Source: Microvirga thermotolerans (lineage in GTDB: Bacteria > Pseudomonadota > Alphaproteobacteria > Rhizobiales > Beijerinckiaceae). From it: a stretch of DNA of 64,000 nt. The stretch's first letter is position 1; each line of letters begins with the position of its first letter. The stretch covers positions 760,001 to 824,000 of the forward strand of contig NZ_CP045423.1 of the NCBI RefSeq assembly GCF_009363855.1. The letters run 5' to 3'. A model generated the notes under the pieces. It had not been told where the DNA came from. It ran no database searches and saw only the letters and a list, made by a program, of their open reading frames with translations. The position numbers were made by a program, and so were the translations under genes. This document shows, one piece after another, positions 1 through 9,497 of this stretch.

Positions 1-149
1 CGCAGCGCCGCCGCCCGCGCCCGCACCCGCTCCCCCAGCCGCGCCAGCGCGCTCAGGACCAGACGCCGCTTGCGCGCATGGGGCTGAACCCCCGCAACCC
101 CGTCCTCCACCAGCGCCCGCGACGCCAGGTAAACATCGTCCGAACCCAT
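1..149 (-). CDS. Partial hypothetical protein, N-terminal end only
   Basis: An open frame starts at the ATG at 149 and runs off the left edge of the window, giving about 49 residues that begin MGSDDVYLASRALVEDG. Nearly all third codon positions are G or C, as in the real genes here, and the peptide is a plausible alanine- and arginine-rich helix. No strong ribosome binding site precedes the ATG. I do not recognise the family and the rest of the gene is outside the window, so this is a weak call. Confidence 0.35.
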   Translation of the reverse strand, partial: MGSDDVYLASRALVEDGVAGVQPHARKRRLVLSALARLGERVRARAAAL

Positions 150-557
150 CTCAATCCCAGGATCCCGATCAAGCAAACACGACAAGCCCAATAATAAACG
201 ACGGACAGCCCGTACGGCGAAGACGGCGACGCGACCCCCACGCGCCACATGATGCCGCGCCGGTGCGGGCCGGTTCCGCGCGGACGGCGGAAACCGATCG
301 CGCCCACAGGTTACGAGGCGGCGGAAGCCCAGACGCTTGTGCTTGCGCAGCGAAACGACGGAGCGACGCAGATGAGGACGGGACGCGAACGGCGGACATG
401 GCAAGGAGCCTGGCATCAGGATCACGCGCAGTCTTGCCGGCCGCCGGCGCTGCCCTTGAAGACGATGTGGAGAACAGAAGTGCGGACTTGAGGGCCCTGG
501 GGCGTCTATCCCAAGACAGAAGCACCAGTTTCGGAGGCGTCTTACGTTGTTTTGCCT
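150..557. other. Non-coding stretch, no gene recognised
   Basis: About 400 bp separate the partial gene at the left edge from the intergenic repeat. The short open frames here encode arginine- and serine-rich composition noise without ribosome binding sites. I see no RNA gene or clear promoter. Confidence 0.5.
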
Positions 558-663
558 AGGGCGGTTTGCGTTCCCATGGAATCGCACTCCGCTCAGAAGC
601 TCTTGGGTTGCCGCATTTTCGGACGGAGAACCGGTTCCCACTTCTCCTGAAAATGCTCTAGAG
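558..663. repeat. Dispersed intergenic repeat, copy 1
   Basis: About 105 bp match a second stretch at 52645-52788. Shared blocks include ATGGAATCGC, TCCGCTCAGAAGCTC, TGCCGCATTTTCGGACGGA, AACCGGTTC and CACTTCTCCTGAAAATGCTC. The element contains GAAAATGC and its inverse GCATTTTC, so it can fold. It lies just upstream of the TAXI binding-protein gene. The two copies are visible directly; that this is a REP-like family dispersed through the chromosome is inference. Confidence 0.75.
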
Positions 664-714
664 TGTTCCCGAAGCCGCCGAGAAGCGGCTCTTCTGCTGA
701 TTGGGGAGACCAGA

Positions 715-1698
715 ATGTCCACGACAATGACCCGCCGCCATCTGGCCAAGCTCGGCCTCGGTTTCGGTGCCGGCGCTCTTCTGAGCCGCAGTGCCTTCGC
801 GCAGGCTCCGGCCTTCTTCCGGATCGGAACCGGCGGCACGGCGGGGACGTACTATCCCGTCGGAGGATTGCTCGCCAACGCGATCTCCAATCCGCCGCAG
901 CTCGTCCTGACGGCGCAGGCCTCCAACGGGTCCGTCGCCAACATCAACGCCATTGCTTCCGGTGCGCTCGAATCCGGCTTCAGCCAGGCCGACGTCGCCT
1001 ATTGGGCCTATACGGGCACAGGCCTGTTCGAAGGCAAGGGCAAGCTGGAGGACCTGCGGCTTCTCGCCAACCTCTACCCTGAGAGCATCCACCTCGTCGC
1101 GGCGAAATCGGCCAACATCAAGTCGGTGGCGGATCTCAAGGGCAAGCGCGTCTCCCTGGACGAGCCGGGCTCCGGGACGCTCGTGGACGCCCGCATCATT
1201 CTGAACGCATGGGGCATCAAGGAGAGCGACCTCAAGGCGGACTTCCTGAAGCCGAACCAGGCGGCCGAGAAGATGCGCGACGGAGGCATGGACGCCTTCT
1301 TCTTCGTGGGCGGCTATCCGACGAGCGCGATCACCGAGCTCGCGGCCACCGGCGGCGGCATCGACATCGTGCCTCTCTCCGGCCCCGAGGCGGACGCGCT
1401 CATCAAGCAGTACAGCTTCTTCTCGACCGACGAGATCCCGGCGAACACCTACAAGAACGTCGGCGCCGTGAAGACCCTTGCGGTCGGCGCGCAGTGGATC
1501 ACCTCCGCCAAGGTCCCGGACAACGTGGTCTACGAGGTGACGAAGAACCTCTGGAGCGACAAGACGCGCGCCGCCCTCGACGCAGGCCACGCCAAGGGCA
1601 AGTTCATCCGCAAGGAGACGGCGCTCGCCGGAGCCGGCATCCCGGTTCATCCGGGCGCCGCGAAGTTCTACAAGGAAGCCGGCCTTCTGAAGAGCTGA
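715..1698 (+). CDS. TAXI family TRAP transporter solute-binding protein
   Basis: This 327-residue periplasmic binding protein captures a solute for the TRAP permease encoded next. The ATG at 715 is preceded by GGGGAGA. The N-terminus has a TRRHLAKLG stretch, a hydrophobic core and SAFAQA, which resembles a Tat signal peptide. The mature protein opens with IGTGGTAGTYYPVGG, the hallmark of the TAXI (TRAP-associated extracytoplasmic immunogenic) family; NGSVANI, DLKGKRVSLDEPGSGT and PVHPGAAKFYKE are also typical. Homologues bind glutamate-like or organic acid ligands, but the ligand cannot be read from sequence. The sugar-acid genes downstream suggest an acidic sugar derivative (inference). Length matches the family. 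Confidence 0.93.
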   Translation: MSTTMTRRHLAKLGLGFGAGALLSRSAFAQAPAFFRIGTGGTAGTYYPVGGLLANAISNPPQLVLTAQASNGSVANINAIASGALESGFSQADVAYWAYTGTGLFEGKGKLEDLRLLANLYPESIHLVAAKSANIKSVADLKGKRVSLDEPGSGTLVDARIILNAWGIKESDLKADFLKPNQAAEKMRDGGMDAFFFVGGYPTSAITELAATGGGIDIVPLSGPEADALIKQYSFFSTDEIPANTYKNVGAVKTLAVGAQWITSAKVPDNVVYEVTKNLWSDKTRAALDAGHAKGKFIRKETALAGAGIPVHPGAAKFYKEAGLLKS

Positions 1699-1717
1699 GC
1701 CGGCCTGAAAGGACCAT

Positions 1718-1745
1718 GCCTCTCACGGCCGGAGCCGTGAGAGGC
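1718..1745 (+). terminator. Intercistronic hairpin between TAXI binding protein and permease
   Basis: A perfect 12-bp stem, GCCTCTCACGGC with GCCGTGAGAGGC, closes a 4-nt loop (CGGA). The following bases are GTTTC, so there is no real U-tract. It lies 19 bp after the binding-protein stop and 17 bp before the permease start. It could be a leaky terminator or a 3'-end stabiliser giving more binding-protein mRNA than permease mRNA. Confidence 0.65.
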
Positions 1746-1762
1746 GTTTCGTATTCGAGAGC

Positions 1763-3955
1763 ATGAAGAGAGCCTCCAAGACCATGTCGCATGCAGACGT
1801 CTCCGTGATCGTGGAAGACCGCAGCCTGGAAGAGAAGTTCGATCCGGAAATGCGCTTCCGCCCGCTCCGCCCGGGTACGGCCTGGATCGTGGCGGGCCTG
1901 CTCTTCGCGCTCTCCATGTTCCACTACTACACGGCCGGCTTCGGATTGCTGCGCGAGACGACCCATCGCGGCATCCACATGGCCTTCGTCCTGGGGCTGA
2001 TCTTCCTCGTCTTCGCCGCCCGCAAGGCCGATCAGGACCGGCTCGCGCCCTCCGAGTGGTGGCGGCCGGGCGGAATCTCCCTGCTCGACTGGGCGCTGGC
2101 CGCGACGGCCGTGGTCGCCAGCCTCTACGTGCCCTGGATCTTCAACGAGCTCGCCTTCCGTATCGGCAATCCCACCCCCCTCGACGTGGCGATGGGAACG
2201 GCCCTGATCGTCGTTCTTCTCGAGGCCGTGCGCCGGTCGGTCGGCTGGCCGCTGCCGCTCATCGCCATCCTGCTGATGCTCTATGCCTATTTCGGCCCTG
2301 CGATGCCCGGCATCTTCCAGCATCCCGGCGCGTCGTGGTCCAACATCGTCAACCACCTCTATCTGACGAGCCAGGGCATCTACGGCATCGCCCTGGGCGT
2401 GGTGGCGACCTACGTGTTCCACTACGTGCTGTTCGGCGTCCTCGCGACGCGGGTCGGGCTCGGCAAGCTCTTCATCGATCTCGCCTCCTGCCTTGCCGGC
2501 CGCTATGCGGGCGGCCCGGCGAAGGTCTCGATCTTCGGCTCGGCCCTGTTCGGCATGATCTCGGGCTCCTCCATCGCCAACACGGTCACGGTCGGCTCGC
2601 TGACCATCCCGGCCATGATCCGCCTCGGCTATCCCCGCCATTTCGCGGCGGCGGTCGAGTCCACCGCGTCGACGGGCGGCCAGATCACCCCGCCCATCAT
2701 GGGGGCCGCGGCCTTCCTGATGGTCGAGTTCCTGAACGTCTCCTACCAGACGGTGATTCTTGCCGCCATCGTGCCCGCCCTGATGCATTTCTTCGGCGTG
2801 TTCATGCAGGTCCATTTCGAGGCCCGCCGGTCGGGAATGCGCGGCATGTCCGCGGAGGAGCTGCCGAACCCGATCCAGGTGCTGCGCGAGGGCTGGCAGT
2901 CGGTCATGCCGCTCGCGGTCCTGCTCATCGTCCTGTTCTCGGGCTTCACGCCATATCTCGCCGCCTTCTGGGGCATCACGGCATGCGTGCTGATCGGCAC
3001 CGTGCGCATTCCCGCGCTGACCCTCGGCTTCCTGGCGGCGATCTCCGGAGCCATCGCGCTCGGCGTTCTCACCGAACTCGCCTTCGTGATCCCCGTCTTC
3101 GCCGTGGTCCTCGGCCTCATGGCCTGGACCTGGCTGCAGAGCGAGCTCGGCAAGGCGAAGATCATCGACCTCGTGGACGCATTCGTCGTCGGCGCGAAAT
3201 ATGCCATCGGCGTCGGCGCCGCGGCGGCGACGGTGGGCATCATCGTCGGCGTCGTCACGCTGACGGGCGTCGGCTTCAAGATCTCGTTCATCGTGACGTC
3301 GCTCGCGGCGCAGATCGCCCAGGGGCTCGGCGAATATCTGCCGGCCGCCCTCTTCGACCTGAAGGGCCTGACCCTGTTCTTCACGCTGCTGATGACAGCC
3401 TTCGTCTGCATCCTGCTCGGCTGCGGCGTGCCGACGACCGCCAACTACATCATCATGGTGACCGTCGCCGCGCCGGCCCTCGGCCTGCTCGGCGTCGCGC
3501 CCATCGTCGCCCACTTCTTCGTGTTCTACTACGGCGTCCTCGCGGACATTACGCCGCCGGTGGCGCTCGCCGCCTATGCGGGCGCGAGCATGGCGGGAGC
3601 CGATCCGTTCAAGACGGGCAATACGGCCTTCCGTCTCGGACTCGGCAAGGCGCTGGTGCCCTTCGTCTTCGTCTATGGGCCGGCCATGCTGATCGTGACG
3701 CCCGAATTCACCTGGCCGAGCTTCTTCTTCGTCGTCGGCGGGTGCATGTTCGGCATCGTGCTGCTCTCGGCCGCTTTCACGGGCTATGCCCTGGCGCCCA
3801 TGCGCGCCTGGGAGCGCTGGCTCGCCGGCCTCGCCGCCCTTCCGATCATCGCTCCCCAGATGACGATGACCCTGATCGGCCTGGCGCTCGCGGCGCCCGT
3901 TCTGATCACGCAGCTGATGCGGGCGCGGACGCTCCGGCCGCCCGTGCCCGCCTGA
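1763..3955 (+). CDS. TRAP transporter permease, fused 4TM/12TM (TAXI type)
   Basis: This 730-residue inner-membrane protein fuses the small (DctQ-like, four-helix) and large (DctM-like, twelve-helix) TRAP subunits, as is usual for TAXI systems. The first about 180 residues hold the Q-like helices. The DctM region follows, with GPAKVSIFGSALFGMISGSSIANTVTVG near residues 250-280, then GGQITPPIMGAAAF, and LLGCGVPTTANYI with a later DITPPVALAAYAG. The ATG at 1763 is used; an ATG seven codons later is an alternative start. It would import solute delivered by the adjacent binding protein using a sodium or proton gradient. Confidence 0.93.
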   Translation: MKRASKTMSHADVSVIVEDRSLEEKFDPEMRFRPLRPGTAWIVAGLLFALSMFHYYTAGFGLLRETTHRGIHMAFVLGLIFLVFAARKADQDRLAPSEWWRPGGISLLDWALAATAVVASLYVPWIFNELAFRIGNPTPLDVAMGTALIVVLLEAVRRSVGWPLPLIAILLMLYAYFGPAMPGIFQHPGASWSNIVNHLYLTSQGIYGIALGVVATYVFHYVLFGVLATRVGLGKLFIDLASCLAGRYAGGPAKVSIFGSALFGMISGSSIANTVTVGSLTIPAMIRLGYPRHFAAAVESTASTGGQITPPIMGAAAFLMVEFLNVSYQTVILAAIVPALMHFFGVFMQVHFEARRSGMRGMSAEELPNPIQVLREGWQSVMPLAVLLIVLFSGFTPYLAAFWGITACVLIGTVRIPALTLGFLAAISGAIALGVLTELAFVIPVFAVVLGLMAWTWLQSELGKAKIIDLVDAFVVGAKYAIGVGAAAATVGIIVGVVTLTGVGFKISFIVTSLAAQIAQGLGEYLPAALFDLKGLTLFFTLLMTAFVCILLGCGVPTTANYIIMVTVAAPALGLLGVAPIVAHFFVFYYGVLADITPPVALAAYAGASMAGADPFKTGNTAFRLGLGKALVPFVFVYGPAMLIVTPEFTWPSFFFVVGGCMFGIVLLSAAFTGYALAPMRAWERWLAGLAALPIIAPQMTMTLIGLALAAPVLITQLMRARTLRPPVPA

Positions 3956-4007
3956 GGCAGGCGGCACGGGGCCGGGCCCGCCTCTTCGTTCCCGACAGGA
4001 TGCTCGC

Positions 4008-4652
4008 ATGAAGGCCAGGACAGAGACGCTCCGGAAGTACGTGCGAATGGCGCCCGTGATTCCCGTGGTGACGATCGAGGATGCGCGGACGAGCATCGAT
4101 CTGGCGCATACGCTGGTTCGCGCCGGCCTCGCGGTCGTGGAGGTCACCCTGCGCACGCCGGCGGCGCTGGACGCCATCGCCGCCATTGCCAAGGCAGTGC
4201 CTGAGGCGATCGTCGCGGCAGGGACCGTCCTGACGGAGAGCCAGATCGCGGAGGTCGCCGACGCCGGCGCGAAATTCATCGTGACGCCGGGCACGCCGCC
4301 GAAACTGGCCGAGCGCCTCAGCGCTGCGCCCATTCCCGTCATGCCCGGCTGCGCGACCGTGACGGAGGCGATGGCCCTGGCGGAGGCCGGGTTCGAAATC
4401 CTCAAGTTCTTTCCGGCTTCCGCCTCAGGCGGGGCGGCATGGCTCAGATCCGTGCAGGGGCCGCTTCCTGCGCTTTCCTTCTGTCCCACCGGCGGAATCG
4501 ACCAGGCAAGCGCTCCCGCTTATCTTTCCCTGGCCAACGTTCCCTGCGTCGGCGGCACCTGGGTGGCTCCGGCTGAACTCCTGCGGAAAGGCGATTTCGA
4601 CCGGATCGGGGAGCTGGCGGCCGCCGCGGCCGCCTTGCGCCGCCCAACCTGA
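4008..4652 (+). CDS. eda: 2-dehydro-3-deoxy-phosphogluconate (KDPG) aldolase family protein
   Basis: This 214-residue class I aldolase cleaves a 2-keto-3-deoxy-6-phospho sugar acid to pyruvate plus an aldehyde phosphate. E45 in VVEVTLRT and the Schiff-base lysine K133 in ILKFFPA fall at the E. coli KDPG aldolase positions, and AGTVL, VTPGT and CPTGG complete the phosphate- and substrate-binding loops. It starts 52 bp after the TRAP permease on the same strand, so it may be co-transcribed with the transporter. KDPG versus the galactonate analogue (KDPGal) cannot be settled by motif. Confidence 0.9.
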   Translation: MKARTETLRKYVRMAPVIPVVTIEDARTSIDLAHTLVRAGLAVVEVTLRTPAALDAIAAIAKAVPEAIVAAGTVLTESQIAEVADAGAKFIVTPGTPPKLAERLSAAPIPVMPGCATVTEAMALAEAGFEILKFFPASASGGAAWLRSVQGPLPALSFCPTGGIDQASAPAYLSLANVPCVGGTWVAPAELLRKGDFDRIGELAAAAAALRRPT

Positions 4653-4711
4653 ACCATTCGCCGCCTGCTTCCGTTGTGTCCTATCATGGACGCAACGACG
4701 AGGAGGCCCGC

Positions 4712-5518
4712 ATGGTCGATTACCGCAAGCTCCTGGACGCCGTGGTGGGTGCCCTGGCACGGCCGGACCGGGGGCAGGCGTCGCCTCCGGGCCATGGGGC
4801 TTCGGGTTCGGCGGCGGCGAGCCCGCCGGAGCCGGGTTCGTCCCGGCCGGGCGCGGCAGCCCTGGGGCCGCTGCTGGACAAGGCACGGGATCTCGCAACG
4901 CGCCATCCGGCCCTGACGCAGGGGGCCCTGCTCGGTCTTGCCGGTCTCATGTTCGGCAAGCGCAAGAAGGGCGGCATCTCCAGCCGCATCGCGACGTTCG
5001 GAGGTCTCGCCGTGATCGGCGGCCTCGCCTACAGGGCCTATCAGAGGCAGAAGGCGGGCGCGCAGCCCCCGGCCGAGGATGGGCGAACTGCATCGGCCAC
5101 CGGCGTCGACGGTCGGGATTTCGTCGAGCCGCCGGAAGCGTCCCGTTTCCACCCCGTCTCTCAGACCGAGGACGACGCCATGCGCTTCCTGCGCACCATG
5201 GTCGCGGCTGCCGCGGCGGACGGGCGCATCGATGAGGACGAGCGCAGCCGCATCCTGCGCGGTCTGACGGAAGCAGGCATCGATCCGGAGACGACCCGCT
5301 GGCTTGACCGGGAGATGGAATCTCCCCTCACCGTCGACGAGCTTGCGGACGGGGTCGAGGATCCGGAACTGGCGGCTCAGGTCTATGCCGCCGCTCTTCT
5401 CGCCATCGATCCCGATACGCTGCAGGAGCAGGAATTCCTGCGGCGGCTCGCGGAGGCGCTCGATCTCGATCCGAAGCTGAAGGCTCAGATCGAGGAGACG
5501 ATCGGCGCGGCGCGATGA
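4712..5518 (+). CDS. DUF533 / TerB-like protein
   Basis: A 268-residue protein of the DUF533 family. The start is the ATG at 4712 (MVDYRKLLDAVV), preceded by AGGAGG at 4701-4706; an in-frame codon 12 positions upstream lacks this support. Residues 1-60 are low-complexity and rich in Gly, Pro and Ala. Around residues 75-115 a glycine-rich hydrophobic stretch (LLGLAGLMFGK, FGGLAVIGGLAYRAYQ) could associate with membrane. The last about 120 residues form an acidic, helical TerB-like domain (AAAADGRIDEDERSRIL). Function is unknown; the TerB domain is often linked to envelope or metal stress. Confidence 0.8.
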   Translation: MVDYRKLLDAVVGALARPDRGQASPPGHGASGSAAASPPEPGSSRPGAAALGPLLDKARDLATRHPALTQGALLGLAGLMFGKRKKGGISSRIATFGGLAVIGGLAYRAYQRQKAGAQPPAEDGRTASATGVDGRDFVEPPEASRFHPVSQTEDDAMRFLRTMVAAAAADGRIDEDERSRILRGLTEAGIDPETTRWLDREMESPLTVDELADGVEDPELAAQVYAAALLAIDPDTLQEQEFLRRLAEALDLDPKLKAQIEETIGAAR

Positions 5519-5590
5519 AGGCATCGACCGCAGCCCGTCGGAGAAGCCTCTGCCTGTCGGGGCGGCATTGCCGGGTCGAAACGGCAGCCT

Positions 5591-6190
5591 TCACAAAGGC
5601 GCGGCGCGCGCGAGGGGGCGTATGTTCTGGTAGACCACCGTCGTCAGGCGGCCGCCCCGCTCCTCGTAGCGCTTGCCCAGAACGAAGCCGAGTTCGGGGG
5701 AGTAGAGGTCCGTATGTTCCGAGAGCGTCCGTCCCTCTCCGTTCACGAGACGATTGCGGACGATCGTGACCGTGTAGGAGCAGGATCCGAGCCGCAGGGT
5801 CTCCTGCCCCGTCACCGTGATCTCCAGGGACACCGGAGTGCCGACCTTGGTCGGCTCTGCCGGTACGTATGTGACCGCGCGCCGAGCCTTCGCATCGAGG
5901 GGAAAGATGGATCGCAGGTCCGACAGGGGCACCCTGAAGCGATGTGCGACGTTGTCGCGGCGGCTGACCTCGAAAAAACCCCGATAGTAGATCACGTCCT
6001 GCTTCGTCCCGTCCGGGTAGGTATTCAGCGCGTGCACGAAATTCTCGGCCGACGGCCTGATCTCGGCGCGGGAGCCTTGGCGTTCGAGCACGTAGCCCAC
6101 CTTGGCGGTCTGGCCGTTCGGGCACTCCTGGGCCACGGCATGGGTGCCGACAAGCGAGGCGAGTGCGATCAGTCCGGTTCTGTACGACAT
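5591..6190 (-). CDS. Hypothetical secreted protein
   Basis: A 199-residue protein with an N-terminal signal peptide (MSYRTGLIALASLVGTHAVAQ) and predicted cleavage before ECPNG. The mature part is mostly beta-type sequence with two cysteines, at the mature N-terminus and in LGSCSYTV, which could form a disulphide. I do not recognise a family. It faces away from the dehydratase gene across a 233-bp divergent region, and it overlaps no other good frame. Start chosen at the first ATG with a complete signal peptide. Confidence 0.65.
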   Translation of the reverse strand: MSYRTGLIALASLVGTHAVAQECPNGQTAKVGYVLERQGSRAEIRPSAENFVHALNTYPDGTKQDVIYYRGFFEVSRRDNVAHRFRVPLSDLRSIFPLDAKARRAVTYVPAEPTKVGTPVSLEITVTGQETLRLGSCSYTVTIVRNRLVNGEGRTLSEHTDLYSPELGFVLGKRYEERGGRLTTVVYQNIRPLARAAPL

Positions 6191-6260
6191 GGGTTGTCTC
6201 GGGTTCCGCAGGGGCTGCGCGCATCGAAAGCATGTTTCAATGTGCCGACGCGGCCAAGCC

Positions 6261-6289
6261 TTGACAGTCTGCCTGCCCGTTATCGCTTG
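6261..6289 (+). promoter_or_regulatory. Possible promoter for the dehydratase operon
   Basis: A consensus -35 hexamer TTGACA lies at 6261-6266 in the divergent intergenic region, about 160 bp before the dehydratase start. The sequence at the -10 distance (CGCTTG, 17-bp spacing) is poor, so the call is weak. Confidence 0.25.
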
Positions 6290-6423
6290 TGGACGAGCGT
6301 CGCGGGCGGCGCTGACAGGCCGGCATGCGGAGAGCGCAGGGAGACGCGCAGCGCAGGCAGTTGATTTCCCGCGTGGCTGCGGATCAAATCCTCCATCCGG
6401 AGGACAGCGGAAAGGACCGGCCG

Positions 6424-8229
6424 ATGACCGAGAAATCGAGACGACGGACCTCCGATCAGCTTCGCTCGCGGTTGTGGTTCGATAATCCCGACAATCCCGG
6501 CATGACGGCGCTCTACCTGGAGCGGTACCTCAACTACGGCCTGACGCGGCAGGAGCTGCAGGGCAAGCGCCCGATCATCGGCATCGCCCAGACCGGGTCC
6601 GACCTGTCCCCCTGCAACCGGCACCACCTCGAACTCGCCAAGCGCGTGCGGGACGGAATCATCGAAGCCGGAGGCGTGGCGCTGGAATTCCCGTGCCACC
6701 CCATCCAGGAGACCGGCAAGCGCCCCACGGCCTGCCTCGACCGCAACCTGGCTTATCTCTCCCTGGTGGAGGTCCTGTTCGGCTATCCCCTCGACGGCGT
6801 CGTCCTGCTCACCGGCTGCGACAAGACGACACCGGCCTGCCTGATGGCGGCAGCGACGGTGAACATTCCCGCCATCGCCCTCAATGTCGGGCCGATGCTC
6901 AACGGGTGGTTCCACGGAGAGCGGACCGGCTCGGGCACCGTCGTGTGGAAGGCCCGCGAGCGTCACGCGGCGGGCGATATCGACTACCAGCAGTTCATGG
7001 ACATCGTGGGCTCGTCCGCTCCCTCGGTCGGCCACTGCAACACCATGGGCACGGCCTCGACCATGAACGCCCTCGCGGAAGCGCTCGGCATGGCGCTTCC
7101 CGGCTCCGCCGCCATTCCGGCTCCCTATCGCGAGCGCGGGCAGATGGCCTACGAGACCGGCAAGCGCATCGTCGAGATGGTCTGGGAGGATCTGAAGCCT
7201 TCCGACATCCTCACCCGCGAGGCGTTCGAGAACGCCATCGTCGCGAATGCCGCCATCGGCGGATCCACCAATGCGCCGATTCATCTCAACGCTCTTGCGA
7301 AGCATATCGGCGTTCCGCTCGACTGCGACGACTGGGAGCGTGTCGGCTTCGAGATTCCGCTGCTCGTGAACGTGCAGCCGGCCGGCGCGTATCTCGGCGA
7401 GGAGTATTTCCGCGCGGGCGGCCTGCCGGCGGTGATGGCGGAACTCATCGGCGCCGGAAGGATCCACGAGAACGCCCTGACCTGCACCGGCCGCACCATC
7501 GGCGAGAACTGCCGCGGCAAGTTCAGCTGGGACCGGGACGTGATCCGCAGCTACGACAACCCGCTGAAGGAGAACGCGGGCTTCCTGAACCTGAAGGGGA
7601 ACCTGTTCGATTCCGCGATCATGAAGACCAGCGTGATCGGCGACGAATTCCGGGAGCGTTACCTCAGCAATCCGGAGGATCCGAACGCCTTCGAGGGGCC
7701 GGTGGTGGTCTTCGACGGGCCGGAGGACTATCACCACCGCATCGACGATCCGTCCCTCGGCATCGACGAGCACACGATCCTGATCATGCGCGGCGCGGGC
7801 CCGGTGGGCTATCCCGGCGCGGCCGAGGTGGTGAACATGCAGCCGCCCGGAGCGCTGATCAAGAAGGGCGTGCTCTCGCTGCCCTGCATCGGCGACGGGC
7901 GCCAGTCCGGCACCTCCGGCACCCCGTCGATCCTCAATGCCTCGCCGGAGGCGGCCGTCGGCGGCGGTCTCGCACTCCTGCGCACGGGCGACCGCATCCG
8001 CATCGACCTGAACAAGCGCCGCGCCGACATCCTGATCCCGGACGAGGAGCTGCAGCGCCGCCGTGCGGAACTGCGCGAGCAGGGCGGCTATCCCTATCCG
8101 GAAAGCCAGACGCCCTGGCAGGAGATCCAGCGGGCGATGGTGGATCAGCTCTCGGAGGGCATGACCCTCAGGCCGGCCGTGAAGTTCCAGCGCGTCGCGC
8201 AGAAGTACACCCCGCGGGACAATCACTAG
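6424..8229 (+). CDS. IlvD/Edd family dehydratase, sugar-acid (pentonate) type
   Basis: A 601-residue Fe-S dehydratase expected to convert an aldonic acid to its 2-keto-3-deoxy derivative in the cytoplasm. The three cluster cysteines are present: C64 (DLSPCN), C132 ([10 protein letters not shown]) and C205 ([10 protein letters not shown]). The opening [17 protein letters not shown] and overall length match D-xylonate/L-arabinonate dehydratases better than the branched-chain enzyme IlvD. The start is the ATG at 6424, after GGAAAGGACC. A short-chain dehydrogenase follows after 20 bp, so the two are probably one operon. Substrate (xylonate, arabinonate, fuconate or a relative) is not decided by motif. 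Confidence 0.9.
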   Translation: MTEKSRRRTSDQLRSRLWFDNPDNPGMTALYLERYLNYGLTRQELQGKRPIIGIAQTGSDLSPCNRHHLELAKRVRDGIIEAGGVALEFPCHPIQETGKRPTACLDRNLAYLSLVEVLFGYPLDGVVLLTGCDKTTPACLMAAATVNIPAIALNVGPMLNGWFHGERTGSGTVVWKARERHAAGDIDYQQFMDIVGSSAPSVGHCNTMGTASTMNALAEALGMALPGSAAIPAPYRERGQMAYETGKRIVEMVWEDLKPSDILTREAFENAIVANAAIGGSTNAPIHLNALAKHIGVPLDCDDWERVGFEIPLLVNVQPAGAYLGEEYFRAGGLPAVMAELIGAGRIHENALTCTGRTIGENCRGKFSWDRDVIRSYDNPLKENAGFLNLKGNLFDSAIMKTSVIGDEFRERYLSNPEDPNAFEGPVVVFDGPEDYHHRIDDPSLGIDEHTILIMRGAGPVGYPGAAEVVNMQPPGALIKKGVLSLPCIGDGRQSGTSGTPSILNASPEAAVGGGLALLRTGDRIRIDLNKRRADILIPDEELQRRRAELREQGGYPYPESQTPWQEIQRAMVDQLSEGMTLRPAVKFQRVAQKYTPRDNH

Positions 8230-8249
8230 CCGAGACGAGGTCGAAGGGC

Positions 8250-8996
8250 ATGGCGGGCCGACTTGCCGGGAAAACCGCACTGGTGACGGCGGCCGGACAG
8301 GGCATCGGTCGCGCCATCGCTCGGGCCTTCCTGCGGGAGGGAGCCAAGGTCTGGGCCACGGATCTCGATCCCGAGAAGCTGGCCGGTCTCGACGGCATGG
8401 AGCGTCGTCGGCTCGATGTCCTGTCCACGGCCGCCGTGGAGGAGGTGGTGCGGGAGGCGGGCCCCCTCGACATCCTCGTCAATGCGGCGGGCTTCGTGCA
8501 TCACGGCACGGTCCTCGACTGTTCCGAACGGGAGTGGGACTTCTCCTTCGACCTCAACGTGAAGTCCATGCACCGGACGATCCGGGCCGCCCTGCCGGGG
8601 ATGCTCGGGAAGGGAGGGGGCTCCATCGTCAACATTGCCTCGGGAGTTTCCTCGGTGCGAGGCATCTCGAACCGTTACGTCTATGGGGCGACCAAGGCCG
8701 CAGTGATCGGCCTCACCAAGGCCGTTGCGGCGGACTTCATCCGCCAGGGAATTCGCGCGAACGCGATCTGTCCAGGAACGATTGAGTCTCCTTCCCTCGA
8801 CGAGCGCATCCGGGCCCTCGCGGAAAAGACGGGGCAGAGCCCTGAGGACGTACGTCAGGCCTTCATCGATCGCCAGCCCATGGGCAGGCTCGGCACGCCG
8901 GAGGAAGTTGCGGCCCTTGCTGTGTACCTCGCCTCCGATGAAGCCGGCTATACGACTGGGCAGATCCATCTGGTGGATGGCGGCTTCGCCCTCTGA
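8250..8996 (+). CDS. SDR family oxidoreductase
   Basis: A 248-residue classical short-chain dehydrogenase. TAAGQGIG (residues 13-20) is the nucleotide-binding glycine motif and D38 after the second strand favours NAD over NADP. NAAG is at 78-81, and the catalytic tetrad is N103, S131, Y145 and K149. The sequence resembles the DHRS6/BDH2 group, which includes 2-keto-3-deoxy-L-fuconate dehydrogenases. Directly after the dehydratase, it likely oxidises the 2-keto-3-deoxy acid or an earlier hydroxy acid of the pathway (inference). The start ATG at 8250 follows GAAGGG. Confidence 0.88.
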   Translation: MAGRLAGKTALVTAAGQGIGRAIARAFLREGAKVWATDLDPEKLAGLDGMERRRLDVLSTAAVEEVVREAGPLDILVNAAGFVHHGTVLDCSEREWDFSFDLNVKSMHRTIRAALPGMLGKGGGSIVNIASGVSSVRGISNRYVYGATKAAVIGLTKAVAADFIRQGIRANAICPGTIESPSLDERIRALAEKTGQSPEDVRQAFIDRQPMGRLGTPEEVAALAVYLASDEAGYTTGQIHLVDGGFAL

Positions 8997-9128
8997 CGGG
9001 CACCGGGTCCGTGTGGCGTGGGGTCGCAGGCCGGGTCCGGCAATGCTTCCGCCTGGCTCCGGGCAGGAGGGCGGCAAGAGGCGGCCGGGAGCCCGATGCT
9101 TCGCCTCTTTCAGTCGCTCAAGCAGTCG

Positions 9129-9497
9129 TCAGGGAAGGGCGGCGACGAAGTCGTCGGCGGGCAGATCCTTGCCGGGCAAGGATTTGTTCACAGGGGCGAA
9201 CTGCCCCTCACGAAGAGAATAGTCCTCGAGCGCTTCATTGGCGCGACGGATCCAGAGGGCGGCGCTCTCATGGCGCCAGTTCAGCCGCAGGGCGGCACGA
9301 AATGCCTTGGCTGCATCGTTATACCGGCCGGAGCGATACAATATCCGGCCTCGGCTCAGGTGTAAATGGATGCGGTACTGGCGCAACATAATGTACATCA
9401 GGGCTTTGAGGCCGGAAAGACGCTCGCCGAGACAGACGAAGGTGTTCGAATATCCTTGAACATGGAGAAGAACATCCCTGTCGATCCCTGCAGACAT
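9129..9497 (-). CDS. Small TPR-like hypothetical protein
   Basis: A 122-residue frame whose middle part (RGRILYRSGRYNDAAKAFRAALRLN) matches a tetratricopeptide repeat helix pair, followed by HESAALWIRRANEALE as a second partial repeat. No signal peptide. The N-terminal part and its upstream DNA are less GC-rich than their neighbours and no good ribosome binding site precedes the ATG, so the start may lie further in, for example at MYIMLRQYR. It sits alone, convergent with the SDR gene. Partner and function unknown. Confidence 0.5.
   Translation of the reverse strand: MSAGIDRDVLLHVQGYSNTFVCLGERLSGLKALMYIMLRQYRIHLHLSRGRILYRSGRYNDAAKAFRAALRLNWRHESAALWIRRANEALEDYSLREGQFAPVNKSLPGKDLPADDFVAALP

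Noticed and set aside
1604..4489. A 961-codon minus-strand frame
   Set aside because: Antisense to the TRAP permease and aldolase, whose membrane helices and catalytic residues are clear.
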